From positions 1 through 24,964 of IMG/VR virus record IMGVR_UViG_3300047440_000060: a DNA stretch of 24,964 bases. One strand, written 5' to 3'. This DNA comes from a virus. Below are positions 6,986-15,021 of the stretch, one piece after another. The notes beneath the pieces were generated by a model, which was not told the origin of the DNA, did no database searches, and was given only the letters and a program-made list of their open reading frames with translations. Numbering within the stretch: the first letter of the stretch is position 1; every line of letters starts with the position of its first letter. The translations under genes and the position numbers were made by a program.

Positions 6986-8871
6986 GCGGCGACATTCGTG
7001 GTGTTATTGGTCACATTGCCACCCGCGAGCGCGCGACCGAGATTGCCGATGGCGGTGTTGACCTGGTTGCTCTGCGCGACGTTGGCGGCGATGAGGCCGT
7101 TGAGTTGGTTGCCGCTCTGGCCGGTTAGGCTAGCGCCGACCTGCAACAGATTGTTGGATTGCCCGATCAGTGAGTTGTAAAGATTCGCGCCAAGCTGCTC
7201 GAAGCCAAGACCCTGTTGTTGCAGTTGCAACGCGATCTGGGTGCCCTGCGTCACGGCGCGGGCCTTAACGGCATTGATGTCCTGCAATTCGCTGGACGAC
7301 CCCGACATGCCGCGCGAGGCATATTGACCCTTGATGGTCTGAATGGCGGCGTTGGACGCCTGATCGATCGCGCCCTGCACACCGGGCGGCAACGTGCCGT
7401 TTTCCAGGTGCGAGGCAAGTGACTGACCTTGTGACACGGCGGATGTGGCGAGATCGGTGGCACCCGCCCTTGGCGCCGATTGTTGCCCAAGACCCTGCCC
7501 AATCAGGCTCTGGCCTTGCGCGCCTGTCGTGTTGGAGAGGTTCGTCAGTTGCGGAATGCCGGGGATTTGCTGCGGTGCGGCGAGGTCTTTCAGCAATCCT
7601 CCGCCGGTAATCGCGAGGCCCGCCAATTTCAGCGGATCGCTGGCGGCATTCTCCAAAGATGTGCCGATCTTGCCTGGAATTGACGCTAACGATCCACCAA
7701 TCCGCTGCAACAATCCTGGCGGTCCGCCCTCTGGTGGAACCGGCGGCACGACATCGGTGGGCAATCCCGTATCGTTGCCGAACGTCGCGCCAAAATCACT
7801 CGCGATCTGTTGCGGATTGATTGGCGCGGTGCCACCAACGTCAACCAGGCCACCGCCTGTATCCGTCGCCCCCGGCGCGAGCGAGGTCGCCGTATCCGAT
7901 GCCCCCGAGAACAGGCTTCCAGGCGTGCCTTGCGTCGCGGCGGTGAAGTCCAGCGCGCCCGGCCCGCCACCACCCAAGGCCGCCGGCGGTGAAAAAGCCG
8001 CCGTACCGCCCGCCGTGCTACCAGGACCGGCGCCCCCGCCCAAACTGGCGAGTGTCGCCTGTGGCGCCCCGGCGCTGGTCGCGATGTCCCCGCCGCTACC
8101 ACCAAAGGTCGGAATACCTTGCGCGGCTTGCGTGAACGGCGTCACGGGCGGCGGCGCCGCTATGGGAGCCGTCGCGCCACCACCAAGATCGCTCAGCGTT
8201 CCACCGGCACTCGCGAGACCGCTCGCGACATCACCACCTACGGCACCGCCGATATCTCCGGCGATACTAAGATCGGCACCAGCCAGCGATCCCGGCGCGA
8301 GCGCGCCAAACGAAGACGCGGGATCAGCCAGTGCCGTGGCCTGCGCCGCTGTATCAGATGGAATAAAAGAAGCGGTTTCCCCACCACCTGAGAACGATCC
8401 GCCGCCAGCCACATTGCCAAATTGCGTTCCGGTTGGGTCAACCGCGCCAGCGAAATTCCCCGTCAACCCGGCGACATTGCCAAAGTTCGCGCCCACTGAA
8501 CCAGCCGAACCAGCGGCATCAAAAGCACCCGCGCCAAAGCCCCCCGTGAACAAATCAGCGCCAGACAGAGACCCCGCCGGCAACGCACCAAAACTGGACG
8601 CTGGATCAGCCAAGGCCGCCGCCTGGGAAGCCGTGTCACCGGCAACGCCACCCACACCACCAAGCAATTCCCCGGCGCCAGCCGTCAATGCTCCACCAAG
8701 GCCGCCAAACAAAGCACCTTGCGCGGGCTTGCCGCCCGTGATGGCACTTCCCGCGGCGCCCAGACCCGCGCCCTCAACACCCGCGACAATGATCGGCGCG
8801 GCGGCTTCAGCGAACGCACCACCGCCAAGAGCCAGCGCCAACGCCTCGCCAATTCCGAAATCAAGCGGCAT
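6982..8871 (-). CDS. Gly/Ala-rich putative internal virion protein
   Basis: I chose the ATG at 8871 (MPLDFGIGEALALA) over an upstream in-frame ATG at 8925 because it overlaps the previous stop by only 11 bases and starts directly in the conserved-looking sequence. The 629-aa product is low complexity (Gly, Ala, Ser) for its first two-thirds, with a 29-residue internal repeat at 79-107 and 173-201. The last third is helical and Gln-rich; it includes GQYASRGMSGSSSELQDINA, a pattern I associate with podoviral core proteins. It lies between the GNAT-like gene and the transglycosylase-bearing giant, the place of gp14/gp15 in T7. A core or ejection role is inferred from position and composition only. 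Confidence 0.6.
   Translation of the reverse strand: MPLDFGIGEALALALGGGAFAEAAAPIIVAGVEGAGLGAAGSAITGGKPAQGALFGGLGGALTAGAGELLGGVGGVAGDTASQAAALADPASSFGALPAGSLSGADLFTGGFGAGAFDAAGSAGSVGANFGNVAGLTGNFAGAVDPTGTQFGNVAGGGSFSGGGETASFIPSDTAAQATALADPASSFGALAPGSLAGADLSIAGDIGGAVGGDVASGLASAGGTLSDLGGGATAPIAAPPPVTPFTQAAQGIPTFGGSGGDIATSAGAPQATLASLGGGAGPGSTAGGTAAFSPPAALGGGGPGALDFTAATQGTPGSLFSGASDTATSLAPGATDTGGGLVDVGGTAPINPQQIASDFGATFGNDTGLPTDVVPPVPPEGGPPGLLQRIGGSLASIPGKIGTSLENAASDPLKLAGLAITGGGLLKDLAAPQQIPGIPQLTNLSNTTGAQGQSLIGQGLGQQSAPRAGATDLATSAVSQGQSLASHLENGTLPPGVQGAIDQASNAAIQTIKGQYASRGMSGSSSELQDINAVKARAVTQGTQIALQLQQQGLGFEQLGANLYNSLIGQSNNLLQVGASLTGQSGNQLNGLIAANVAQSNQVNTAIGNLGRALAGGNVTNNTTNVAA
8269..8355 (-). 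repeat. 29-residue repeat, copy 2
   Basis: It encodes residues 173-201 of the Gly/Ala-rich protein, containing ADPASSFGALAPGSLAGADL. It begins 94 residues after copy 1. Confidence 0.75.
8551..8637 (-). repeat. 29-residue repeat, copy 1
   Basis: It encodes residues 79-107 of the Gly/Ala-rich protein, containing ADPASSFGALPAGSLSGADL. It matches copy 2 at 24 of 29 residues by eye, while the DNA differs at many silent positions. Confidence 0.75.
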
Positions 8872-9343
8872 GATCGATGACCTTGGTGAAAGTGCGGGAA
8901 ACCGGCCTGTAGCCCATGTGTTCAAGCAATCGACCGAGACCAGGAAACCGCTCGTTGACCTGCATGTGAATGACCGTCACGCCCTCAGCCAGCAATGCCG
9001 CCTCGGCATGGCGCATCAGGCGCAGCGACACCATCGGGCGCCGAAACGCGGGCAGCACGTAGAGCGCGTCGGAAATCCCCGCCTTGGCGGCGGCGTGCAT
9101 CCCGGTGAACACGAACAGCGACACGTAACCCACCAGCACCCCGTGATGACGCACGGTGTAAATCCGCAGCGCGCCAACCCGCTCCATCGCGAGATAGCGA
9201 TCGTCGGCCAGCGCGAATTCGCCCGCCTCGGTCTGCCCCGCCTCGATCCATTGCGCCGCCAACATGGGCCGCGCCTCATCGATCACGGTGGCGAACGCCT
9301 CGCGCTGAAAGGAAAAGGCCGAAGCGGATGAGGCGTCGAACAT
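8861..9343 (-). CDS. GNAT-like acetyltransferase-fold protein
   Basis: The start at 9343 (MFDASSASAFSFQ) was chosen because it shares one base with the upstream stop (TAATG), giving 160 aa; an in-frame ATG 36 bases upstream would extend into the previous gene. The order of elements fits the GNAT fold: GVLVGYVSLFVF (strand 4), then ALYVLPAFRRPMVSLRLMRHAEAAL (strand 5 and the CoA-binding turn, here RRPMVS rather than the usual Q/RxxGxG/A), then VTVIHMQVNE and LLEHMGYRPVSRTFTKVI. In T7-like phages the first internal virion gene (gp13) has, as I recall, been placed in the acetyltransferase superfamily, and the position here is equivalent. It may therefore be structural rather than catalytic. The altered CoA loop leaves activity uncertain. 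Confidence 0.7.
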   Translation of the reverse strand: MFDASSASAFSFQREAFATVIDEARPMLAAQWIEAGQTEAGEFALADDRYLAMERVGALRIYTVRHHGVLVGYVSLFVFTGMHAAAKAGISDALYVLPAFRRPMVSLRLMRHAEAALLAEGVTVIHMQVNERFPGLGRLLEHMGYRPVSRTFTKVIDHAA

Positions 9344-9819
9344 TACCCCTCCTTCGCCGGCTGCTGGCCCAGATGCCACGCATGGACCTCATACTTCGTC
9401 AGCTTGCCGATGCGATGGCGGATGTAGGACCGGTCGCAGTCCATCAGATCGGACAAGATCATGGTTTCCATGCCGCAGCGCCGCATCCAGGTCAGCATGG
9501 CGCGGTGCAACTCGGCGATCTCGTCACCCTCCACGTCGCCCTCGCCTGACTTGCCAAGCGCGAACCATACCTTGGCGTAAGGCACGCCGGTCAGGTTCTC
9601 CGGCACGGAGCGGATGGCGGCGACCGCGTTCTGGGTCCGCACCACCTGTTCCTCGTTGCTGACGGTCATCAGCATCAGGCGCGAGCGCAGGCCGATATAA
9701 GTGCTGTCCGGATACAGCGTCATCAGGCGCGGGATCAGCCACCCCTCGACTTCCGCGATGTCCGGGGCGAACGCGCGCCATACCTTGATCGGTTCGACTT
9801 CCACGAAGGTCGCGCTCAT
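9343..9819 (-). CDS. Phage protein of unknown function in core-protein cluster
   Basis: The 158-aa product starts MSATFVEVEPIKVWRAF; its ATG overlaps the preceding stop as ATGA. It has a mixed alpha/beta look. The C-terminal part (MRRCGMETMILSDLMD, then DRSYIRHRIGKLTKYEVHAW) is reminiscent of the last strand-helix units of GNAT proteins. It could therefore be a second, degenerate member of that fold beside the clearer one downstream, but I see no CoA-binding loop. A role in the virion core or in connecting core to tail is inferred from position. The two downstream overlaps indicate coupled translation. Confidence 0.65.
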   Translation of the reverse strand: MSATFVEVEPIKVWRAFAPDIAEVEGWLIPRLMTLYPDSTYIGLRSRLMLMTVSNEEQVVRTQNAVAAIRSVPENLTGVPYAKVWFALGKSGEGDVEGDEIAELHRAMLTWMRRCGMETMILSDLMDCDRSYIRHRIGKLTKYEVHAWHLGQQPAKEG

Positions 9820-10157
9820 GCCCCGATCCCCAACTTGTTGCTCTCTTGCTGCGTCTGTTGCGCGTGTGCCTGGAACCAGCCGATGCGCTGCGTCTCGTCC
9901 TCCCAGTCCACGTTCGTCAGGTCTTGCGACGGCACCTGCAAGATGGCGTCGAGGTCGTTGTGCATGGTTTGATGGTTGGCGAGAAACACGTCGATCTCGT
10001 CAACCGAAATCGGATCGAGCAGGAACTCCGCGAGGATGATGGCGTGCTGACGCTGGATTTCCACGATGGCGGAACGGTGCCAGACCATGTGCATCCGCGA
10101 CCAGAACGCGAGTTGGTCGTCATTGCCGGGTAGATTGAAGATGTCCGCGATTCCCAT
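9816..10157 (-). CDS. Conserved-looking small phage protein
   Basis: 113 aa, with MGIADIFNLPGNDDQLAFWS at the start, HQTMHNDLDAIL in the middle and DLTNVDWEDETQRIGWFQ toward the end. I recall similar small proteins at this place in phages of alphaproteobacteria, with no assigned function. It is soluble and helical, without membrane segment or signal. Its start shares one base with the stop of the fibre-module gene (TGATG), and its end overlaps the next gene by four bases. It is probably a minor structural or assembly protein. Confidence 0.7.
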   Translation of the reverse strand: MGIADIFNLPGNDDQLAFWSRMHMVWHRSAIVEIQRQHAIILAEFLLDPISVDEIDVFLANHQTMHNDLDAILQVPSQDLTNVDWEDETQRIGWFQAHAQQTQQESNKLGIGA

Positions 10158-10543
10158 CAGTACACCGACACCAGTTGAAAGCCGCCCGAGCCGCCGGACA
10201 GCGCCGAATTGTAAACCAGGATGATGAAGTTCCCCACGAAGATGTTGCCCGCCGCGAGCGCCACCGGCCCCGCCGCCGATCCCTTGAACACCGACAACGT
10301 GCCAAGGCCCGCCACCGTGGCCGTGGTGGCGCCCGTGTTCGTCCCGCCCGCCACGCCGCCGAACATCATGTAATTGGCGTAGGCGGGCACCGCGGGCGCC
10401 GTGGCGAGCGGCGTGAACGTGATGGCGTTAGTGCCGGCCATCGTGCCGGGGATCACCGCGATCTGGCCGAGGGCGGCGAAATTGGCGTCGAGTTGCGCCC
10501 CGGTGGACAGCGTTTGTGCGGCGAAAAGGGTCGGTAGCGGCAT
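10157..10543 (-). CDS. Fibre-module virion protein
   Basis: The 128-aa product begins MPLPTLFAAQTLSTGAQLDA and then has GTNAITFTPLATAPAVPAY, GGTNTGATTATVAGLGTLSV and VALAAGNIFVGNFIILVY. This order closely follows a small beta module that I know from the C-terminal parts of many tail-fibre proteins (pattern NTGAVTLNVNGLG). Here it stands alone as a complete gene. Its ATG directly abuts the TAA of the nozzle-like gene with no gap. It may decorate the tail tip or be an adaptor for the spike. The fibre assignment is from remembered pattern only. Confidence 0.65.
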   Translation of the reverse strand: MPLPTLFAAQTLSTGAQLDANFAALGQIAVIPGTMAGTNAITFTPLATAPAVPAYANYMMFGGVAGGTNTGATTATVAGLGTLSVFKGSAAGPVALAAGNIFVGNFIILVYNSALSGGSGGFQLVSVY

Positions 10544-12148
10544 TTAATACCTCCCCTGCACGGGCACCGGCATGGTGGACAGCGACAACAGCCCCAGATC
10601 GGCGGCGCTGGTGGTCAACGTGAAGCCGAGCAGCACGCCATGCTGCCCGCACGCCTGCGGCGGGAACACCACGATGTCTTGTCCGGTCGATTGCCAGAAC
10701 ATTTGCACCGCCGCGTTGTTCTGCCAGGTCATTTGCAGACCCCCGTTGTTGATCCAGGCCATGAACGGATTGCGCGGAACGACCGTGACCGGCGCGGCGC
10801 CGAGTTCGCTGTCCAGGCTTATCGTCAGGGTCGCATCCCGCTCGGAATGGAACTGAACCACGCCCCAAAGCCGGTTCACCGCGTTCTCGATGGCGTCACC
10901 CTTGGGAATCGCCCAGAATTTCGACCGGATCACCTTCTGGAAGTCGGCCGATGGCGTCGTGAACAACTGCGCGATGGTGTGACCGTCAGTTCCCCACGCC
11001 GTCAGGACCGAATCGATCTCCTGGTGCTGCACGAAGGTCAGATTCAGGCTCTGTTGCGTCGAACACCAGCGTTTTTCGTCCCAGATGAACAATTTATTGA
11101 CCTGTTGGCCGGTAAATGCGTCAATCACGGGCAAAAGCAGCGCCCAAACCCGCTTACCGAAAATGATCGCCTTGGTCGCGGTCGGTGTTTGTCCGCCAAA
11201 GTTAGGCAGCGAATTGTAAATCCCGTCCAGGTCGCCGGAAATCTTCGCCGTCCGGCCTCCGTAAGACACATGGGCACCCCAGGCGTTGGCGAAAACGATG
11301 TTGGAGCCGATCACATCGACCGTGCCGGGCCATGGCGTGCCCACTTCCGGGTCGGCGTTCTGAATGGTGAACGTCGTCGTGCTTGGGCCTGCGCCCGTGG
11401 TCTGCACGTTGGCGATGTAGGTGATGGACGAGTCGCCAAAGAGATAGAGATAGCCGTTGGTGGCGACCAGTTGCGTCCAGTGTACACGCAACGTGGAATC
11501 GTTCGAAGTCAGGTTGCCGCCACCGTTGGCGGTGGAGAAGTCCACGATGCTGCCAGGCGCGGAAAACTCAAGGATATTCTGGTTCACGATCCAGACGTGG
11601 CCGGTATAGGTCTCGATGGCGGTGCCGTTGATCCCGGTCGGCATCAGGCCGCCTGGATCACCCGGAACGGTGTCGCCGGACTGATAGAACGTGGTGCCGT
11701 CCCATACGAAATAGCCATTCAACTGATTCGCCACGATCAGGATGTAGGTCGATCCCCATTGGCTCATGCCAATCTGGAAATTCACGATTGTCCCTGGCGG
11801 CGCGATACTCCTGGTAACGGTCGTCAGCGTGTTCTGAGCCAGGATTTGGCCGTTCGACAAGAAGATGATCATGTAAGGATCAGCGCCGATATTGCCAAAC
11901 TGGAAAGATTCGATGACGCTTGGGAAAGCGATGAACTGAAACGCCGGACCATGATCGAAGATGATGCGGGCGTTGTCGGTGCCTTGCGGAAAAAATCCAT
12001 CCATCCAGGCGGCTTGCGTGTCCTCGATCCCGATGCGACTGGCCTGGGTATTCAGACCACTGTAGCCCGAGAACACGATCAGGCCGCCGGACTGATCCTG
12101 CTGCGCTTGCTGTTGTTGCGCGCGGGGCGGGGGGCGGGCGCCGCTCAT
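10544..12148 (-). CDS. Tail nozzle / tail-hub protein, beta-propeller-like
   Basis: 534 aa. After a Gln-rich start comes GGLIVFSGYSGLNTQASRIG, then IEDTQAAWMDGFFPQGTDNA, the typical opening of a widespread podoviral tail protein in alphaproteobacterial phages as I recall it. The rest is nearly all short beta strands with repeated W/Y-containing blades (YFVWDGTTFYQSG, GHVWIVNQNILEFS, GYLYLFGDSSITYI, LFIWDEKRWCST), suggesting a propeller as in T7 gp12 or P22 gp10. Lying directly after two adaptor proteins supports a nozzle or hub role that closes the tail channel. The ATG at 12148 overlaps the adaptor stop as ATGA. The T7/P22 assignment is by fold and place, not sequence identity. Confidence 0.7.
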   Translation of the reverse strand: MSGARPPPRAQQQQAQQDQSGGLIVFSGYSGLNTQASRIGIEDTQAAWMDGFFPQGTDNARIIFDHGPAFQFIAFPSVIESFQFGNIGADPYMIIFLSNGQILAQNTLTTVTRSIAPPGTIVNFQIGMSQWGSTYILIVANQLNGYFVWDGTTFYQSGDTVPGDPGGLMPTGINGTAIETYTGHVWIVNQNILEFSAPGSIVDFSTANGGGNLTSNDSTLRVHWTQLVATNGYLYLFGDSSITYIANVQTTGAGPSTTTFTIQNADPEVGTPWPGTVDVIGSNIVFANAWGAHVSYGGRTAKISGDLDGIYNSLPNFGGQTPTATKAIIFGKRVWALLLPVIDAFTGQQVNKLFIWDEKRWCSTQQSLNLTFVQHQEIDSVLTAWGTDGHTIAQLFTTPSADFQKVIRSKFWAIPKGDAIENAVNRLWGVVQFHSERDATLTISLDSELGAAPVTVVPRNPFMAWINNGGLQMTWQNNAAVQMFWQSTGQDIVVFPPQACGQHGVLLGFTLTTSAADLGLLSLSTMPVPVQGRY

Positions 12149-13077
12149 AAGCGACCGTAACGATTGATCGCGCGGCCGGGGGCGGCGTAGGCGCCGAAGC
12201 GGGTCATGCGCTCATCGAATAATTGTTGCATAAGACGAGCGGAGTTGTGGTTTTGCCCCTCTAAATAAGCCATATACGCCATCCAGTAAGGCACGGCGTC
12301 GGTCCAGGGATCAGGGATCGCCTCGACGCTGAGGTTGGTCAACAAGTCTTGCGGCAGGCAGGAACAGTCGATCTCCATCTGATATGGTTGCGAAGGTAAC
12401 GGATATAGATACAGACTTCCGCCGGAGCCGCGCCCGAACTGCGTGCCGTAGGTCGGTATCCATTGGAACGATCCACTCGCGAAGCTACGGATTTTCGCCT
12501 GATACTCGCTGAACGAGTAGATGGCGACACTGTAACGCCATTGCGCGAACAGGATGGAGACCGAACGAATGGCATAGATGCTGGCAACGCCGGGAAACAC
12601 GGACAGGTCGAACTCAGAAAATTGATAAACCTCCCGCCCCGGCAATACCTGACTGATCGGCGACATATTTGGAATAGCAGTCGCGCCCGTGCCGGTCGGA
12701 TCATGAATAGTGATCTGTGGTTGCCAGTAGCCATCCCCGCCATAATCAATGAATACGCTATCAATGACACCGCCAGTTTGCGTGGCCGATCCCGTGGCTT
12801 GATTACCAGCGGGAAACGGCAACTCTCCGCTCGGACTATCAGGCGGTGTGATGGTCACGGTTGGGTTGGTGTAACCGGTGCCGCCATTGGTGATCGTGGC
12901 GGACATAATGGCTCCCCACATGCGGGGAACGTGACGGATCGACTGAGATCGCATGGCGACTTCGCGACGAGCCATGTTGCAGTATTCCCGCAAATCATCC
13001 GGGTTCCACATCTCCTGGCGCGTGTCGCGAAGCAGGCGCTGGGCTTGCTGCAAGTATGTATTGAGCGTCGCGGGCAT
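12145..13077 (-). CDS. Head-tail adaptor paralogue 2 with inserted beta module
   Basis: 310 aa. Its ends align with the upstream 244-aa protein: YLQQAQRLL at the start, then DDLREYCNMARREVA, and later QFGRGSGGSLYLYPLPSQPY, CLPQDLL, VEAIPDPWTDAVPYW. These mark it as a gp11/gp4-like connector that sits below the portal. Unlike its paralogue it carries about 80 extra residues (56-138) with two glycine-turn beta units, TITNGGTGYTNPTVTITPP and SVFIDYGGDGYWQPQITI. Such units also occur in the 382-aa head-surface candidate. The start at 13077 shares one base with the stop of the paralogue (TGATG). The adaptor call is inference from helical N-terminal sequence, place and duplication. Confidence 0.7.
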   Translation of the reverse strand: MPATLNTYLQQAQRLLRDTRQEMWNPDDLREYCNMARREVAMRSQSIRHVPRMWGAIMSATITNGGTGYTNPTVTITPPDSPSGELPFPAGNQATGSATQTGGVIDSVFIDYGGDGYWQPQITIHDPTGTGATAIPNMSPISQVLPGREVYQFSEFDLSVFPGVASIYAIRSVSILFAQWRYSVAIYSFSEYQAKIRSFASGSFQWIPTYGTQFGRGSGGSLYLYPLPSQPYQMEIDCSCLPQDLLTNLSVEAIPDPWTDAVPYWMAYMAYLEGQNHNSARLMQQLFDERMTRFGAYAAPGRAINRYGRL

Positions 13078-13811
13078 CAGGCCGCCGCCCCTTGCGGGCC
13101 TTGCTGCGGCGGACCGCCGATCTGATTGGCGCGGACAGGATTGGGCACCTGACTATATTGCGAGGACAGCACTTCCGGCGTGGCGAACTTACGCGCCCGC
13201 TGCACGAACAATTCATACCGTTCCAGCATCTTGTCTGCTTCTTGCATCCGCGCGCCGGTCTGGGCGCCGAGCAGCGCCGTGTACGTGGCGTAATACTGCA
13301 CGGCGGACTGCCACAACGGCGGGATCGCCTCGACCGTGGTATCGTCCGCGAGCGGAATCGGCAGGCACACGGTATCGAGATTCAGGCTGTAATCCTGATC
13401 CGGCACATTGAAATACAGCGTGCCGTTGGCACCCTGGCCGAACTGCGACCAGATGTTGGGAACCGCCTGGTCAGGAACCGGCGTGTTGAGGGTGTAGAGG
13501 GAGAACCACTCGAAAGGCCGCGGCGGCAGCATCACCTGTCCCGATCCCACGAGCACCCAGATAGTCCGGACAGCGATGACATCCAGGACGCCCACCGCAG
13601 AGGACGTGTTGATGGACGCGAACTGATAAGGTCCGGGGTTGGTCGCCGTGATCGCCAGCGTTCCCATCACCCGGATACACGCGGCTTCCGCAGCAAGTTG
13701 TACGCGCGCCTCGTTGATCGCCAACGTGAGATCGGTGTCGCTGTAGAGCGGCACCGGAGCGGCCGGGTTCTGAAGCAGTCTGCGGGTCTGGCTGAGGTAG
13801 GAAGCGAGCAT
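13077..13811 (-). CDS. Head-tail adaptor paralogue 1
   Basis: 244 aa, starting MLASYLSQTRRLLQN, then DTDLTLAINEARVQLAAEAA, YQFASI, and near the end QFGQGANGTLYFNVPDQDY, CLPIPLA, VEAIPPLWQSAVQYYATY. A helical start, central beta part and helical end match podoviral connector proteins (T7 gp11, P22 gp4) in plan. It is full-length homologous to the next gene except for that gene's insert. A GGGAGG ribosome-binding site lies about 8 bases upstream of the ATG at 13811. A 49-base gap separates it from the 382-aa gene, one of the few gaps in the module. The Pro/Gln/Gly tail (PPQQGPQG) is probably flexible. Confidence 0.72.
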   Translation of the reverse strand: MLASYLSQTRRLLQNPAAPVPLYSDTDLTLAINEARVQLAAEAACIRVMGTLAITATNPGPYQFASINTSSAVGVLDVIAVRTIWVLVGSGQVMLPPRPFEWFSLYTLNTPVPDQAVPNIWSQFGQGANGTLYFNVPDQDYSLNLDTVCLPIPLADDTTVEAIPPLWQSAVQYYATYTALLGAQTGARMQEADKMLERYELFVQRARKFATPEVLSSQYSQVPNPVRANQIGGPPQQGPQGAAA

Positions 13812-13860
13812 CTGGCATTCCCTCCCTCATCGGCGGTTGCCCTCTGGTCAGGGTTACGGG

Positions 13861-15009
13861 TTACAGCGGCTGGAAGATGATACTATCCACGCCCGCGCCG
13901 GTCGCGAACGTGATCGAGGCCAGCGTGGTCGGCAGCGTGCCGCCGGCGGTGATCACGGCGGTCGGATTGGAGAGGAACAGCCCCGGGTCGTTCAACGTGA
14001 CGCCAGTGATCGTGCCGCCCGCGTTGGTGGTGCCGACGCCGTAGGCGGGCCTGATCCGCAGCGTGGTCAGATCGGCGGTCGGTTCCAGCGATGCCGGTGT
14101 TGGCGTCGAGAACCCGCCCGTGGACGAGACACCGGCGAACGCGGTGGCGGTGCCAAAACCGACACCACCAGCGACAACGGATGTGCTGGTAATGGTCCGC
14201 AGCACCTGCGGCACGATGGATGAGCCGCTTCCCGCCCCGCCGGCCCCGGTCAGAGTGAGGGCGGACAAGGTGGCGAGGACATTGCCGTTGTTGGTGCAGA
14301 CCGCCGCGGTGATGGCGTCCGCGGTCGCCGCGACCTTGATCAGCGTGATGGTGGCCGGGGTGATGGCACCGATGTTTGGATCGGCGGGGTTCGGCACCAA
14401 AACGGCGGTCGGCGCGACCGTGTAGCCAGCGCCCAGTTCGGTCAGGCTGACCGTGGTAACGGAGGTTCCGGTCAGGATGGCATAGGCCCGAGCGGGAATG
14501 CCGCCGACGCCATTGGACGCGAAGGCGGGCGGGCCGGGGATCAGCACCAGCGGCGGCATCGTGTAACCGGCGCCGGCCGCGTTGATGGTGGAAACCGACA
14601 ACTGCCCGCCGACGATGGCCCGCCACGTGGAGCCGCCGACGTTCGCCGAGACCGTGGCGGTGGCCTGCGTGAAGCCGGAACCGCCGTTGACCACGACCGC
14701 GGCAATCGGGCATCCCGTCAGGTTCGCGATTCGCAGATCAACGCCGTTCGATGGGGTTTGAATATGCCCCTGCCGTTCGGTCGAGAACGCACGCCACGTG
14801 CCGATCACCGGATCGAAGTATTGCATGAACGAGTAGTTGCCCAGGTCGAACAGATAGGAGTTCGATCCGGCGGGCAGCGGAATGGTGGACGCGCCCGGAA
14901 ACGCGATGCGCCCGGTCGGCACGTCGATGGGGGCGCCGAAAATCTCGGAGGGGTAGAGGAAGGACGGGACCGAAAGCCCAACCCCCGGCGCCTGGATGAT
15001 GTTGGCCAT
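13861..15009 (-). CDS. Putative head decoration/surface protein with Gly-turn beta repeats
   Basis: 382 aa. The first 100 residues include FDLGNYSFMQYFDPVIGTWR, followed by tandem beta units around VVVNGGSGFTQATATV (105), TINAAGAGYTMPPLVLIP (141) and SLTELGAGYTVAPTAVLVP (188). More degenerate units run toward the end (VTLNDPGLFLSNPTAVI). The gene lies directly after the capsid gene, 12 bases away, with AAGGAA upstream of its ATG. Position and a repetitive beta composition suggest a capsid decoration or head-fibre protein. It could equally be a tail appendage; the N-terminal 100 residues would be the virion anchor. Codon bias is strongly GC-rich. Confidence 0.6.
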   Translation of the reverse strand: MANIIQAPGVGLSVPSFLYPSEIFGAPIDVPTGRIAFPGASTIPLPAGSNSYLFDLGNYSFMQYFDPVIGTWRAFSTERQGHIQTPSNGVDLRIANLTGCPIAAVVVNGGSGFTQATATVSANVGGSTWRAIVGGQLSVSTINAAGAGYTMPPLVLIPGPPAFASNGVGGIPARAYAILTGTSVTTVSLTELGAGYTVAPTAVLVPNPADPNIGAITPATITLIKVAATADAITAAVCTNNGNVLATLSALTLTGAGGAGSGSSIVPQVLRTITSTSVVAGGVGFGTATAFAGVSSTGGFSTPTPASLEPTADLTTLRIRPAYGVGTTNAGGTITGVTLNDPGLFLSNPTAVITAGGTLPTTLASITFATGAGVDSIIFQPL

Positions 15010-15021
15010 TTCAGTGTTCCT

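Noticed and set aside
7445-9331. A long plus-strand open frame encoding a proline-rich product
   Set aside because: It lies opposite the Gly/Ala-rich and GNAT-like genes; the complement of Gly/Ala codons in GC-rich DNA gives long Pro/Ala-rich open frames without selection.
10640-12160. A plus-strand open frame of about 500 codons
   Set aside because: It is the complement of the nozzle-like gene, rich in Arg and His with no recognisable motif, and against the operon direction.
13812-13860. A possible small hairpin (CCCT...AGGG) in the gap between the 382-aa gene and adaptor 1
   Set aside because: The stem is only four bases long with no T-run, too weak to call a terminator.
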